From: Blasia pusilla | Taxonomy: Eukaryota > Marchantiophyta > Marchantiopsida > Blasiales | DNA: 64,000 bases | Direction: 5' to 3' | Assembly (NCBI GenBank): GCA_050084515.1 | Contig: CM114274.1 | Coordinates: forward strand, 7,874,001-7,938,000 | In this document: positions 10,028 to 22,300 of the stretch, piece by piece | Position numbering within the stretch: position 1 is the stretch's first letter | Layout of the letters: every line of letters starts with the position of its first letter | Notes under the pieces: model-generated | Databases searched by the model: none | What the model saw: the letters and a program-made list of their open reading frames with translations, nothing else | What the model was told of the DNA's origin: nothing | Position numbers and translations under genes: made by a program

Positions 10028-13000
10028 AGACATTCCTTAGTATGAGCTTGTAGATTCCGGCTATTCACAAAATATTGTCTCTACAACATCCCACGTTAGC
10101 ATATGTTTTGAATTTTCGACATGATTTTAAACAGTTAAATGCTAGCCCAATTATCTTGCTTGTTTACCTTTCTCTATATTAACCTATGTAATCCAGAAAT
10201 TTTTACTTACTAATGCAATGTCATTGTTTCCATGCCAAAATACTTTCATTCTGTTATCCTACCATTATGGTGTCTAGACAATTATCTCTTTCACAAATCT
10301 CTGCATACAAATGCACCATGTTGTTCCATACACACAACTTTCTCAAATTTACTTTCTTGAATAGTCACTCTTTCTACAAGCTCTCCTACCTTGTTTTGCA
10401 ATAGATATTTATTTCAAGGTATTGTCCGAAATAATAAAAACAACGAGGACCACTTATTTACTATCCATACTTCCAACAACCAATTTAGCCTATCCACAAC
10501 AGTTTCCACGCCCTCGTTGCAACTAAACGCAACAGTCTCATCAACATCAATTGCCTACTCCTAGAGGATCATTTCCTTAGTAGAGTCTTACTGGACTTCT
10601 TGGAAAAAAACCCATAAAGCCAATTATGCATTCACGCGGTCGAGTTTCTCCAAGGTTGCAAGCCAGCGACGCACCTCCCAACACTCAAAAGATTCCTGAC
10701 AATTGGGCCACTGTCTCAGGTTACTTTTCCATTCCCCACTCTCCTTCAACATAAGAACGCGGATACAGATAAAGCTCTCTGATGAGGCTCCTCCATATGT
10801 GATACACTATCCGCCGCATACTGGTTAATTTGAGTGGCAAAGGAATGGAATACATCCCAAAAAAATTCATTATCTAGATCAATAATACCAAATTTTTTAA
10901 TATTTGTTTACTAGTGATGAAAACATACAAAGATTTTTTTTTAAAGTCTCAACAAGTCAAAAAACCAAAACTTTAGTATCTCCATATTAAGTTATCTAGA
11001 AAAAAGATCTCAAAAGATCTTTTACATGTGGGCCTTATGCTAGTAGTGTGCTAAAAAGTATACTATTTCAATACCTTCAATCCTATCCTTCTCCTTAGAT
11101 TAACTATAGTGAAAATATGTATCCACTTTACAAAATGATCCTTATGACACTCTCAAGATAGGGATGAGTATCATTGAAATATAATTAACCTAAAATTGGA
11201 ATTAATGAGAATACAAGATATTAGATTCTTTAATAGAGACAATAAAACTCACCATAAAATGATGTCTACCATTGAAAATGAATGAGGAAAATAAGAAAAA
11301 AATTCAAAGAGTAAAACACGAGAAGAAATCACATAAATGAAGGAGGGAGAGGAACCCTTAGGAATCTAATTTTTTTAAGAAATTGTGAATATTCTTCTTT
11401 AGGCACCAATGGGGGTTTTGGTAGTTAATTGATTACCTTGATACCCTTGTTGAGTTCTTGTAGGTATGTGGTTTTAAAATCCAAATATCTGATATATTCT
11501 TTTGCACCATATAACGAAGTGACTATTTAGAACTTTCCATTTTAAAACTTTAAGATATTAAGTAATGATGAATATGTTGCAAAATTTTACCAATTCCAAT
11601 GATCACCGTCATTATACAAGCCTCAGAAATATATTCTAGGTTTAATTAAAAAATCAACTTATCTTGGTCAGATCAAGATCCTAAGAAAAAGGAAGTTTCC
11701 AACATAATGATTCATTTGTCATTTTATTAAAATTACATATGATTAAAGAACATCTAAATTTCCATACTTCTATGACCAAGAGAGTGATTTCTTATTCATA
11801 TTACATATTATATCATTAATTCAAATGTGAAGCAAGAACTCATGAAAACGAATGTTGGATAAAATGTAGAACAACATGATATTCATGAAAAAGGAAAAAA
11901 TTATTACGCAACACTTGTGATAATTATTTATCCATATCAAGTACTTCATATCAATCATATGATATTATCTTTATTGATATACTCTAGTTTAGGAAATCTA
12001 ATGATAAGTTTTTTTTCAAATTTTAGTGATAGTTTGACCATGTAAAAAATAGGAAAATTTAAGGTTGGGCATAAAATATAAAATGCAAATTGGGTCAATA
12101 AGTTATGGAGGAATGTTGAAAAGTATGGTCATAAAGAACCGATATTCGTTCTATCATCAATAAGTAGAAATTGAGGAGTTGTAATTCTTATGAAGGTTTT
12201 TTAAATGTATTTTTGGCCCTTACAAATTCTCCTTTTTTCTTTTTTCCCTCTCTGTCTAACCTATCCACGTGTGCTACACACACGTTTGATAATTACTTTT
12301 CCCCACCCCTCTCAAAGGGCCGCACATTGGTTTCTATCTTAAATTTAGGAAACCAAAAAAATAGAGACTACATTATTTTTGTTTAGTTGGAGTCCACTTT
12401 TTAAAATTTTGGTTTAATATCAAATGAAAGGTTTCATCCTTATAGTCATTGAGCCTGTTCTTTTAATTTCTCTCTTAAAATGTGACTATGGTGACGGAAT
12501 TTGCTATCTTTTCCCTTCGTCCATTCGTTCCATTCCCTCTAGATTCATACCTCTATCCATACTCTTTGCATCTCTCATTCCTTCCCTTGGCCTCTCTTAC
12601 GGGAGAGAGATTGTCTTTACTCGTATAGTCTTCGTTCCCAACTACCTCCTCCCTTCATTGGCTCAAGTTCCTTACTTCCTCCTTATTGGTTGAGGCTATG
12701 GGAAATACTAGTATTTGAGGTTCTCTTGGGGAGCTACTAAACTTTACTCCTCAATCACAACTCTCCCTAATATTTTCTTTGAAATATTAAGAAAATATAG
12801 GTTTTCCCATTATAAAGTAACTATTTCTTAACAAGTTGAGGAAAAAAAATCCTAAAATCCTTCCAAACTAGAGGGATTTCCTTAGGACCTTATAGTGGTT
12901 ACCCTATTACCTTAAGTTGCAATATGTCGTGGAAAGTGCTCAAGAAGCGGTCCATAGACCTTCTTAGGCCATAAAGTCTTACAAAAATGCATAATAATTT

Positions 13001-14359
13001 GGACTAACTTTACCTATGGACCCATACTTGAAGGTGCATGAGGAATTTTTCTCTCTACTTCCTCTTAGGAGTGCCTTCACTTCATACCAAAAATACTACC
13101 TTTGAAAACAAGTTAGAAACTTAGGGAAGAGGCTTTTCTAATCTTTACTAGTAAGATGTCTATATGATGCAAGTTTTGGAATGGAACTTTAAGAAAATTA
13201 TGAAAATAAAATGGAAAGAGAATGTTCAAATTTGATAGGAAATAAAGAATAAAAAATAGAAGGAGATCATGAAAATATGTTAATGGGTAAAAATGCATGA
13301 GAAGTTATGCAAACATCACTTTGTGCACCTTCTTTATTTTGTAAATATTCTTGTAGTTTCAAAATTTTGAAAAATTTCTCTACCCTAATTTTAGTCCAAA
13401 ATTTACTTTTTCAAATTTTAAGTAAAATTAAAATGAAGAAAAATAAATTGCGATGAAAATTAAAAAACCCAATCCCCTAAAATTTTCAAAATTTAAATGA
13501 TTAAAAAAAAATTTAAATAAATTTAACCTGTAATTCAAAAAATTCTGAAATAAAAATCAGAGAACCCTCCTCTCCCCTCCCCTCTCCTAACTTGTCTCCT
13601 CCCTCACCTACCTCCCTATATTGATTCTTTTTCTTTTCCCTTAAATGGACGCATATAATGTGCAAGGATTTTAGAAAGCATATAGACCTTATTAAAGAAT
13701 GACACCAGCCACATTTGACATGTGACCAAATACTAAGAAATCTACATAATGAAAAGAGGATGGGGTTAGAAGTTACCTTCCTAAAGTGTGGACACTTGTT
13801 CTCTAAGGGTTCTTTTGATGTTGACACGTGTCACTTTAAGAGAGGGAATTCAAATAAGAAGAGACAATCAAATTACATAAGGAGGATCTTGTGATTTTTA
13901 AAATTTGAAGATCACTTGTGCATTGCATATATAAAATTCTAGTTGTTTTTGAAACAAGAGTAGCTATAAAAGATTGCCGAAGTTGCTCGCACGTTGAAAC
14001 CCTTACAACTTCAATTATCCTCGCAATTTACGAGATGTGCATAGCACTATTCCCCCATTGGTTTTTTATTTTATTTATATATAATAAAATGACCATCTAG
14101 CCACAAAAAATTTCCAACGTTTTTATATGCATGGGAGCTAAGCCCTTTAAATTTTCATTCCTTGTAAGTCCCATAAGAAGAGTCTTAATATAGTTTTATT
14201 TTATAAAAAAAAATATTTTATTGTAAGAAAGAGAATTTTATCACCAACGGTCTCTCTCTCCCCGCTTAATCATTTTATTTTATTAATATCTTATTTAATA
14301 TCTTATGACTGCAAGTTGTACTGCCCTCACTTTCTAATAAGTGAGCGCATCGATCTTTA
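10028..14359. other. gene-free AT-rich stretch
   Basis: No supported gene. The sequence is AT-rich with scattered short open frames. No RNA gene or domain was recognised. Confidence 0.4.
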
Positions 14360-15003
14360 GCGTTCCAATGGGGCGGCTTGTCCATCCGGCGCTGAAGAGG
14401 TAGAGCTGCACGGCAGAACCGTTTTGAGCATCTAATCGTTTCCAGAGTCCACGAGTATGGCTTCAAGTTGCAGGTCTGCAGTGCTAGCCATGATTTAGTT
14501 TTCTATGAATGGTGAATGACGGTCGCAGGAGCACTTGACTGTGACTGCATATTGCATATTGCATATTCCAAACCAAATCAGCGTTCCAATGGCGCGACTT
14601 TTCTGTTGTTTAGTCAAATTCCTCCCCGCGCTGGCGAGGTAGAGCTGCACGGCAGAACCGTTTTAAGCATCTAATCGTTTCCAGAATCCACGAGTATGGC
14701 TTCTAGTTGCAGGTATGCAGTGCTAGTAGCTAGCCACGATTTGGTTTCGTATGAATGGTGAATTTCGGTCGCAGGAGCACTTGACTGTGACTGCATATTA
14801 CAAATCAGCGTTCCAACGGAGCGGCTTTTCTGTCATTGCTACTCAAATTTCTCCCGCCGCCGGCGAGGTCGAGCTGCACGGCAGAACCGTTTTGAGCATC
14901 TAACCGTTGCCAGAGTCCACGAGTATAGCTTCAAGTTGCAGGTCTGCAGAGCTAACCACGATTTGGTTTTCTATGAATGGTGAATGTTGTAGGAGCACAT
15001 TCC
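14360..15003. repeat. three tandem copies of a ~224-bp unit
   Basis: Units start with GCGTTCCAA at 14360, 14581 and 14808 (periods 221 and 227). Each contains GAGCTGCACGGCAGAACCG, a segment reading CCACGAGTATGGCTTC or close to it, GCAGGTCTGCAG or a variant, and an ATGAATGGTGAAT segment. Differences are substitutions and short indels. The array begins about 580 bases beyond the P450 stop codon. No coding potential or tRNA-like boxes are evident. Confidence 0.8.
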
Positions 15004-15579
15004 AATTTGAGAGAGGTTTCGCTTCATTCATGGTCATGATTTATAGGTCAATCCGAATCTCTTATGCTCATGTCTGGATGAGAAATATTCATGTCCGTCA
15101 CAAGAGTAGCGGATAAATTTAGGTTACGTGCTCAAATTTGTGCCGTGACTTTACAATTTGCTGCCGAGTTTCTCCATTAACCACTCCCTATGGAATCTGA
15201 GAATTTATGCCTCCGCTGTACGCCTTATTTGCGCGATCAGAATGCAAATCTGTGCGTTGTGCATTGATTGAAGGAAGCACTCAAACACTTCGCTAGTCTC
15301 CCGAGTCTGCTTTACACGCCTCAGTCGAAAGACTTTTATTTGACGAAAATCGATGAAAGCGAACCTCCTAATCAGGTCTACTTAGATCCAAAGACAGGAA
15401 TTTTTCGTTATGAAAGACAAAGCTCCCGCTGTGGATTTCGAGCAAAGCCGCATCGGGATAGAGAAGTTTCACTCAGATCGGAAAGTTAGAAACTGAAGAG
15501 TCCGAGGCAGCGGAAGGTTCTAATTCGCTCGTGAATCCCCGAGCATTGTCGTGGAGATCAGAGGTGATGAATGCTTGCG
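15004..15579. other. 3' flank of the P450 gene
   Basis: No separate gene is supported. It probably contains the P450 3' untranslated region on the minus strand. A plus-strand open frame at 15268-15489 has no recognisable domain. Confidence 0.35.
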
Positions 15580-18500
15580 TTAAAAAGACTTGCAAGGTTT
15601 TATTTCGATGCGAGCTCCGTCCGTGGGGCGAGGCATGAAATCGTACACTATCTTCTGATCAGGATTCACCAGAGTCCACTTGACATTCTTCAGGAGGTGG
15701 TGCAGAAAAACCAGTGTGGACGTCTTGGCAAATTCGATGCCAGGACAAATTTGGGCGCCTCCTCCGAATGGGAAGTAAGTGAATGGTGGTATATGTTTCG
15801 CAAACCTGGATGGATCGAACTTCTCTGGATTTTCGAAGAACGCTGGGTTCAGGTGTGACGAGGGCAATGAGGTGAACACCTGCAGGACGGAACCGAAACA
15901 TGAGCAACATTCACATGGCTATGACGGAATATTATGATCGAAATCATGGAAGTACTGAAGATCACAGAAACTGTCCTTTTTGTGTTTCTAGAAGCGTCTC
16001 TCTTCGCACAGAGCCTTTTCAAGGTCCACGAGTCCGCCAGATCGGTGTTAGAAAATGGGAGCAGCAAACTTCACACATTTAATTTGACGAGCTACTGCTC
16101 TGGAGGCTCTAGTTCCATGATTGATTTGATTTCATCTGAACGACATTAGTCCAAGGCATCTCGAGATCTATAACACATGACTATTTTGTGAATTTTCTTG
16201 CAGAGATCCTGATCGGCACTCCACCATATCCGGCGCCACAGAAGGAAAAAATGCCTTGGGAAGAATCATCAAGTCTGCTAACCTCATATCCAAACGTCGA
16301 TCATATTGGTAATCTTACAGAAAAAAATCCGCAATAATTGTAAGCGTGAAGACCCTGGATGGGATTCCGTGTATTTACCTTCCATCCCTGGGGTATGGTG
16401 AAGCCCTTGTACTCGAAAGAGGTCTTGACTGTACGACTTATTGCGAGCACTGCAGGGTACAGTCGCAGTGTTTCCTGTACTGTCTGCCAAGTATATTTCA
16501 TGGCCCGCACATCTTCGATGGTCAGCAACTCGCCTTCCGCCTTTCGTGCGGCAATGCTTGCATGCTCTGAAGTATTCACAGCCCAACCGAATCATGCGTC
16601 AGCAATGTGTTGGAGCCAATCTCAGGGTAAGAGATTCAGAGACCCAGTCGAGTCACCGACTAATTTAACCTGAACTTCGAAGCTGTTCTAGACCGGACAA
16701 CGGCTTATGTTTTCCCGTTCACTGTGGGAGAATAATAACAGCAATTAAAGGGCTTAACAATGACCCGCGTCTCCATCAACGAAGTCTCGGAATTCAAGCA
16801 GTGCGCGCACTTCGACCGGGCCAAATCACAGGCATCTCTTCAAAGTTCTGCCTACGAGTTAACCATCTTGCTGCGGATTCGTGAGATTTGATCGCGATTT
16901 AGTTACTGTATGTTGTTCACAGCTGCATCGAAGAACGACGGCCTCCGGTCCCTCACCGCACCAGAAAACTCTTAGGGTAGACAATTTGGGTAAAGTATAG
17001 CGAGAACTAACACCAGAAACCAAGAATAGAGTAGCTGACCGCATCGTCACAAGGACGTATGATAGCGTAATCATTTGGACTCGACAACGCTCTTTTTGGT
17101 TAGCAGATTCACGAGACCAGGCCTCTAGGCGAGCAGTAAAGTCAATCTTCGGATACTTCAACAGTTTATTCGAAAACATTCTACCGCAGATTTGGATTTC
17201 GTCTGCTCAAAGTCAAAAGGTCGGAGATAGACAGATCATGCAATTGAAAGGAGAATGTCCGGAGCTTACCATTGATGTGGAGATAGACAGAACATGCAAT
17301 AGGAAGGAAAAGTTTCGTGTTCAAACGTCCGGAGCTTACCATTGACGCGGAGATAGACAGAACATACAATAGGATGGAAAAGGTCCGCGTTCAAATGTCC
17401 GGAGCTTACCATCGATGCCGAGATAGACAGATCATGCAATAGGGAGGAAAAGGTCCGTGTTCAAATGCCCAGAGCTTACCATTGATGAGCTTCTCATACA
17501 CCTCCGGATACCGAGCACACTGAATAATCACCATGGTAAGAGTCGCGGAAGTGGTGTCATGGCCGGCTGACAATAGCTGTAGCAAATTGGTGCAAATAAA
17601 GTCGTCATCGTGGAGGTCGCCGCGCTCGCCCGGTCGAGTGAGCAAGATGGACAGGTAGTCTTGAGTGGCAGTGGCACGTCCATCCTCGAGATCTTGTTTC
17701 CTGGTCTGCAGGTGTTGCTTCAAAAATTTCATGATCCCAGCTCTTGCTCTCATAGACCGGTGGAACTGGAACCCCGGTAGATTCACAGGCAACGCCAACA
17801 ATCCTCGTGTCCAGTCCGCGAACATGACGTTCAATTTATTCACGTCCGCCTCATCAGTCACGCCCAGACACAAATTGCAGATGAGTCCGAACGTCAAGAC
17901 CTTCATGAGGTCACAAACTACCAATTCGCTCCCGTCTTCCTTATCATCCACCCAAAGCTTTTGCACGTTTTGCCTTGCGCTCAGCTGCATGATCTCCAGG
18001 TGGCGAGGCATGCGATCGATGCCCAAGAAGTACTGCAACAGATATTTCCTCTCAGTCTTATGCGACTCGCCGGTTAGCAATTGCAGCGACCCCTCTCCCA
18101 ACAAAAGCTCTATCTGCTTCGGTAGTGCATTTTCGACCAGAGCTTCGGAGCTGTGGTTGAACAAGATTTTGTTGCCACCCGGAGCGTCCACAAAGACGTT
18201 ACGAGTCGAATTCAACATGGCGAATCTGAAAACCGGCCCGTACTTGGCAGCCTTCTGGCTCAAGAAGCTCTTCAAAGCCGCGGCTCCGTTGTAATAAGCT
18301 TGGGAGAAATTGAGTATTTCCCCGAGGAATGGCAGTCCATAATCTCCACGAGGCGTCCGACCTAGACTTGAAGATCGCAGCTGCTCCTCCTTACCGACGC
18401 TCCACGACCACAGTGTCCTCACCATAGAGGCCAGGGCCACAGTGACGAGTGAAATCACCACCAGCAGCGCAGTCCTACCTCCGGATCCGAAGCTGCGAGC

Positions 18501-18587
18501 TTCCAGAAGTTGGCCGAAAACCCCATGGAAAGAATCCACGACGTCCCCCATCATCTGCTGAACGTATGCACACGAACTCGCCGACAT
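15580..18587 (-). CDS. cytochrome P450 monooxygenase, CYP85 clan (CYP716/CYP725-like)
   Basis: A three-exon gene: 18587-17480, 16566-16379 and 15879-15580. Its GT-AG introns join in phase to give 531 residues with no stop. I chose the ATG at 18585-18587. The frame extends 11 codons further but only to a GTG. A hydrophobic anchor (about residues 38-58) suggests the ER membrane. Diagnostic features are the oxygen-binding AGHDTTS near residue 340, the K-helix ETLRLYP, FDPSRF, and the haem loop FGGGAQICPG with the cysteine near residue 477. The clan oxidises sterols, brassinosteroids, triterpenoids and taxoids, and the substrate here cannot be told. Oddities are that the haem-loop arginine two residues before Cys is Gln, and that intron 1 starts with a 70-bp tandem array duplicating the splice donor. 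Confidence 0.9.
17220..17480 (-). repeat. 70-bp tandem array duplicating the P450 intron 1 splice donor
   Basis: Units end at 17270, 17340, 17410 and 17480, exactly 70 apart. The unit at 17220-17270 is shortened by an internal deletion. Read in the gene direction, every unit contains GGTAAGCTC in the same context as the true donor at 17480/17479. Splicing at a downstream decoy would add 70, 140 or 210 bases and bring in the stop codon at 17406-17408. Confidence 0.85.
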
Positions 18588-19170
18588 CAGAAAATCGATC
18601 GCATGAGATGAGCAATTCACGACTTTACTGACGAAAACAGGTAAAAACGAGTCGCTAACTTCTTGCCGCTCTTGGTCTCTTGGTCTCTAGGCCTCTAGAA
18701 CCGCAATCAATCTCCCACGGAAATGAGATCCCGCTTCATTACTGCGCGAGCAGCGAGGATAATTCAAACAACAAGAAGCACCAGCGACGACGCCCTACAT
18801 GTCCTCCCAACAGCCCGCGCGCCACTTCCTGAATACCTTCCGCCCGTCGTGAATTGTGTGGCGACAGAACCTCCCCGGATGCCTTCTTTCTCAGCTCAGC
18901 GTAAAGTGCAACAGCAGGCTCTCTCTGCCGCAAACTGTGGGAGACATGGAGCTACACACGCCATTCAAGATTCGGCTCCAGGTGCACGAACTTCCCAGTC
19001 CAATCCAGATTCGCCTGACGCTGCGATTTTCGGTTCCTTTCTCTCACCTTCTTCCTTCTTCCTTCTGCTTTCTTCTCATCCATCAAGCTCCTTGGCCCGC
19101 ACCGGCGCCCGAGGAAAGCTGGTGAGAGAACACATCGGAACTCGAGACGGCAGATCGAGCGAGGCCCGAA
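18588..19170. other. P450 5' flank, possibly a divergent promoter region
   Basis: GC-richer than the surroundings. It should hold the P450 promoter and 5' leader (minus strand). An open frame on the plus strand (18723-19181) has compositional Ser/Pro/Arg bias and no domain, so I do not call it a gene. No clear TATA box was found. Confidence 0.35.
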
Positions 19171-19250
19171 ATGGCAGTTGAGTGGGAGCAGCTGTCGGGA
19201 ATCTTCGAGAGGGTCGTGTTCCATATGTCAAGCTCAGCCGATTCCCCACC
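19171..19250 (+). other. possible orphan first exon
   Basis: ATG at 19171 opens a short, good-looking coding stretch (MAVEWEQLSGIFERVVFHM and a few more residues). It is followed by a GTACGG that could be a splice donor near 19251. No downstream exon is found within several kilobases. It may be a truncated gene head sharing a divergent promoter with the P450, or chance. Confidence 0.2.
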
Positions 19251-19255
19251 TGTAC

Positions 19256-19306
19256 GGGTACTTAGAGTGTTTAGGGTGATTTAGGGTTTAGGGTACTTAG
19301 AGTGTT
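19256..19306 (+). repeat. telomere-like TTTAGGG units between direct repeats
   Basis: TTTAGGG occurs at 19270-19276, 19280-19286 and 19287-19293. The cluster is bracketed by two identical copies of GGGTACTTAGAGTGTT (19256-19271 and 19291-19306). TTTAGGG is the usual plant telomere unit. Confidence 0.75.
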
Positions 19307-22300
19307 AAAAGTTTTTAAAAACTTTTCGTCCTCCCTTCTAGTTTAAAAATTTAATGGTAGCCCAACTCCCTCCTAAGTCAACACCTTGGGATTCCACGTA
19401 AATCCATTCCACTGGTAAGGTGTTTGAATAGCTAGTATATAGCAAATTAGAGAGTGTGCAAATGAAGAAAGCATTTTCTTATAATAATATAGATTATTCT
19501 TATCCCACTCTTACCCACTTGAACAAAGTCCAGTGCAAAATAGGAAGATATTGTGGCTAATAATAATTTTGGCATGATGTACTTTTTATTTTCTTTGAGA
19601 TCCTTTATTGCTTTGTTTTCTAATCGCAGGGTTATTTTGATGTTAGTATTTTACTAGCCGCCATGCAGGATGTTGATAAACGCGAGCAAGGAATGTGCAA
19701 GCCTGCTTTCGTGCTTAACGAGCTTTACTCTTCATTTTTTCTCTCTATTTTGGGGTTTTGGCTCTCTTCGTCGTACTTCCCTTTCACATTTTCTTTTCCA
19801 AATTAGAGAACCTCTACCTTCGCGAATAGCGAAATCTTTGGCGCCTATGTTGGTAGGAATCTTCAAAGCAAGTAATGATCATGAGTCAAAGGACCTTGGT
19901 CTAACCTACCAGAGGCCACACTTGGACTAACTAGTCACAAGACTAGGAAGGGTGGCGGAATCGGTCACGGGACCAACGCTAGTCAAGACGGGGGTATACT
20001 TGGAAAGTGAAGTTGAGACTAACCTTATGAGAGAAGATATAGGCACTCTCGAGACGAGGGTGAGGCTAGCAAGGTGTAAGACCCTTAAGCCGAGTTCCAA
20101 GTTAACTTTAGGGTAACTCAAGGGTGACCAACAAGGAAGATGGAAGTAGTCAAGAAGGGAGAGACGTTATGAGAATAATCACAAAACGTGAAGGGTGGCT
20201 AGACGACCATGGATGCCAAATGGCAAGAATTGAGAACGTTCAATTCTTGCCGTTTTTCATGTCAATTAGGAACAGCTCAAGACACACCTTGACGATACAA
20301 TTGCCATGCTCCCGTTTAGATGAGCGACTTGGGAAGATTGTCTTGGGTTGGGAATTCGAAGAGGCTTCTTAGATAGACGATATACACTTAATAGGGAGAC
20401 TCAAAAGCATTTGGTGCTTGGCGGAGATCCGATTGCGTACAGAACGTACAACTAGTTAGACTTAATCCAAGGCTTCTACTTGCAAAGCTCAAGGTCGGAT
20501 CTCTTTGTGGAAAAGGAAGGAGAATAGAGGTTGAACTCTACAATGTCTAGTACTTGCATCTTTATTTTCACTCAAACTTGTGTTATAAGTAATCATAGGT
20601 ATAAGATGTCTCAAGCATTACTAATCGTTGAATTATGATCAAACATTTGACAATGTCCCATGTAAAAAAAATAAAATTTGAATCATATCAAATTATTTCT
20701 TTGAATTTATGGGTATTTTTGTGAGGAGGTAGTTTCACTCAATTTTTTTCCTAGAAGAGGTAACTTAGGATTATATTTCCGAGAACTCATATCACTTCTT
20801 TTGGAGGCCAATTTTCCAAAATTTTCTACCCGTCTTATTAGGGACTTGGGAATTGCAAAATGAATGTTGGTGGAAGAACATACATTTTTTGAAAAGATAT
20901 GTATGGGTATGCATGTGACTTAATTAGTTTGAAGCTCCTTGGAGGTTATTAATTATATTTCTATTTTATAATATGATGATGCTACAAAGAAAAATATTTG
21001 TGCCCAAATCCAAATATTATGAAACAGTTTTCTTTATGAGCATATATTTTGTTCTTATGTGCCTTTTCTCTCTCTCACCTTAAAGAACTACGCGATCCAA
21101 TTTTCGTTTTCATTTTCATATTGCCAAATTTGTAGCTCCCAATATCCGCGTTTAATTCCTTCAGTTGTGACTAGTATTATTGTTTTATTATAGAATTTCC
21201 TTTAAAATTAAATAATAATTCTATACTTGGGACATATCACGAGGAGATTGCTAAGAAGGAACTAGTAAGTCTTGAGGCCGTTATTCATTGGAACGTGTGC
21301 CAACTTCCAAGTGGACACGTCATAAGATTGTGAGGCCACACTTATTTTCATTTCTTTAATATTGCAGGAAAATACTAAAATATAATTCTATGAGAATAAT
21401 CGTACGTAATAATGGTATTCCTATGGATTAGACATGTGAAGATATTTTTTCTTCTAAATTTAGAGTTCCAGCACTAGCAAGTCTAAGAGAGTGTGCTAAG
21501 AAGTGTGATCCTAAACTTTTAATTTTTGAGTAAATTGTTTTTTTAAGATTACTAAATTGCAGTTGAAAATGGAGTGGTTGAGCTTTAAATTCTGATCCTG
21601 TTGTCTTTGGTGTTTCAAGAATATGACCGTGTAAAAAAAACTTCTTTTATTTATCAAGAGATAATTGAATCATATCTTATTTTTCATTTTTTGATATTTA
21701 GCTAAAACTCGATGAATTTTTAAAAAACCCCATAATTCCATGAACATTAGTAAGTCTTGAGTCACTTTTGCCCTTAAAAAATTCGGCACAAAATCACCCC
21801 ACAAAAGATGAAACTCTCTTGGTCATCCCCCCTTACTTTATAGCCATGATTATATTCATGCCCAAACTTGTTGCAATGGAAAGTCAATTATTGATGTTCC
21901 CCAAGGGAAGTTAGAAAGAGATACCCTAGTACCTCGGGTTGGAAAAGATACATTTTTAGCCATGAGCTCTTCGCCACACTTAAGTCTGCTCCACTTTGAG
22001 TCACTAGAGCATGCGGCACAAAGAAAAGTGGAAAGCTTTTCTTTTCGGTCAATGTTCTTGTTATCCACAATGGCTAAAAAAACCACTGAAACTTCATTGT
22101 TTTGGATCAAGATTTAAAGTTTGTCGTCGGAGGGCCACATAATGTTCCTAAGAAGTCCCTTGAACTTTTTATAATTGACGTATGGTTGGATGACGCCTTG
22201 GGGTTCATTGTTCTTGGAGTCGACCCAACTTTTCTTAACTTTTGATTTTTTTCCCATCTTTTATTCAAGCATTGTATTATTTCCAGTTGGATCCTCCTTC

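Noticed and set aside
18723-19181. 152-codon plus-strand open frame upstream of the P450
   Set aside because: Explained by GC-rich promoter/leader composition. No domain or conserved pattern visible.
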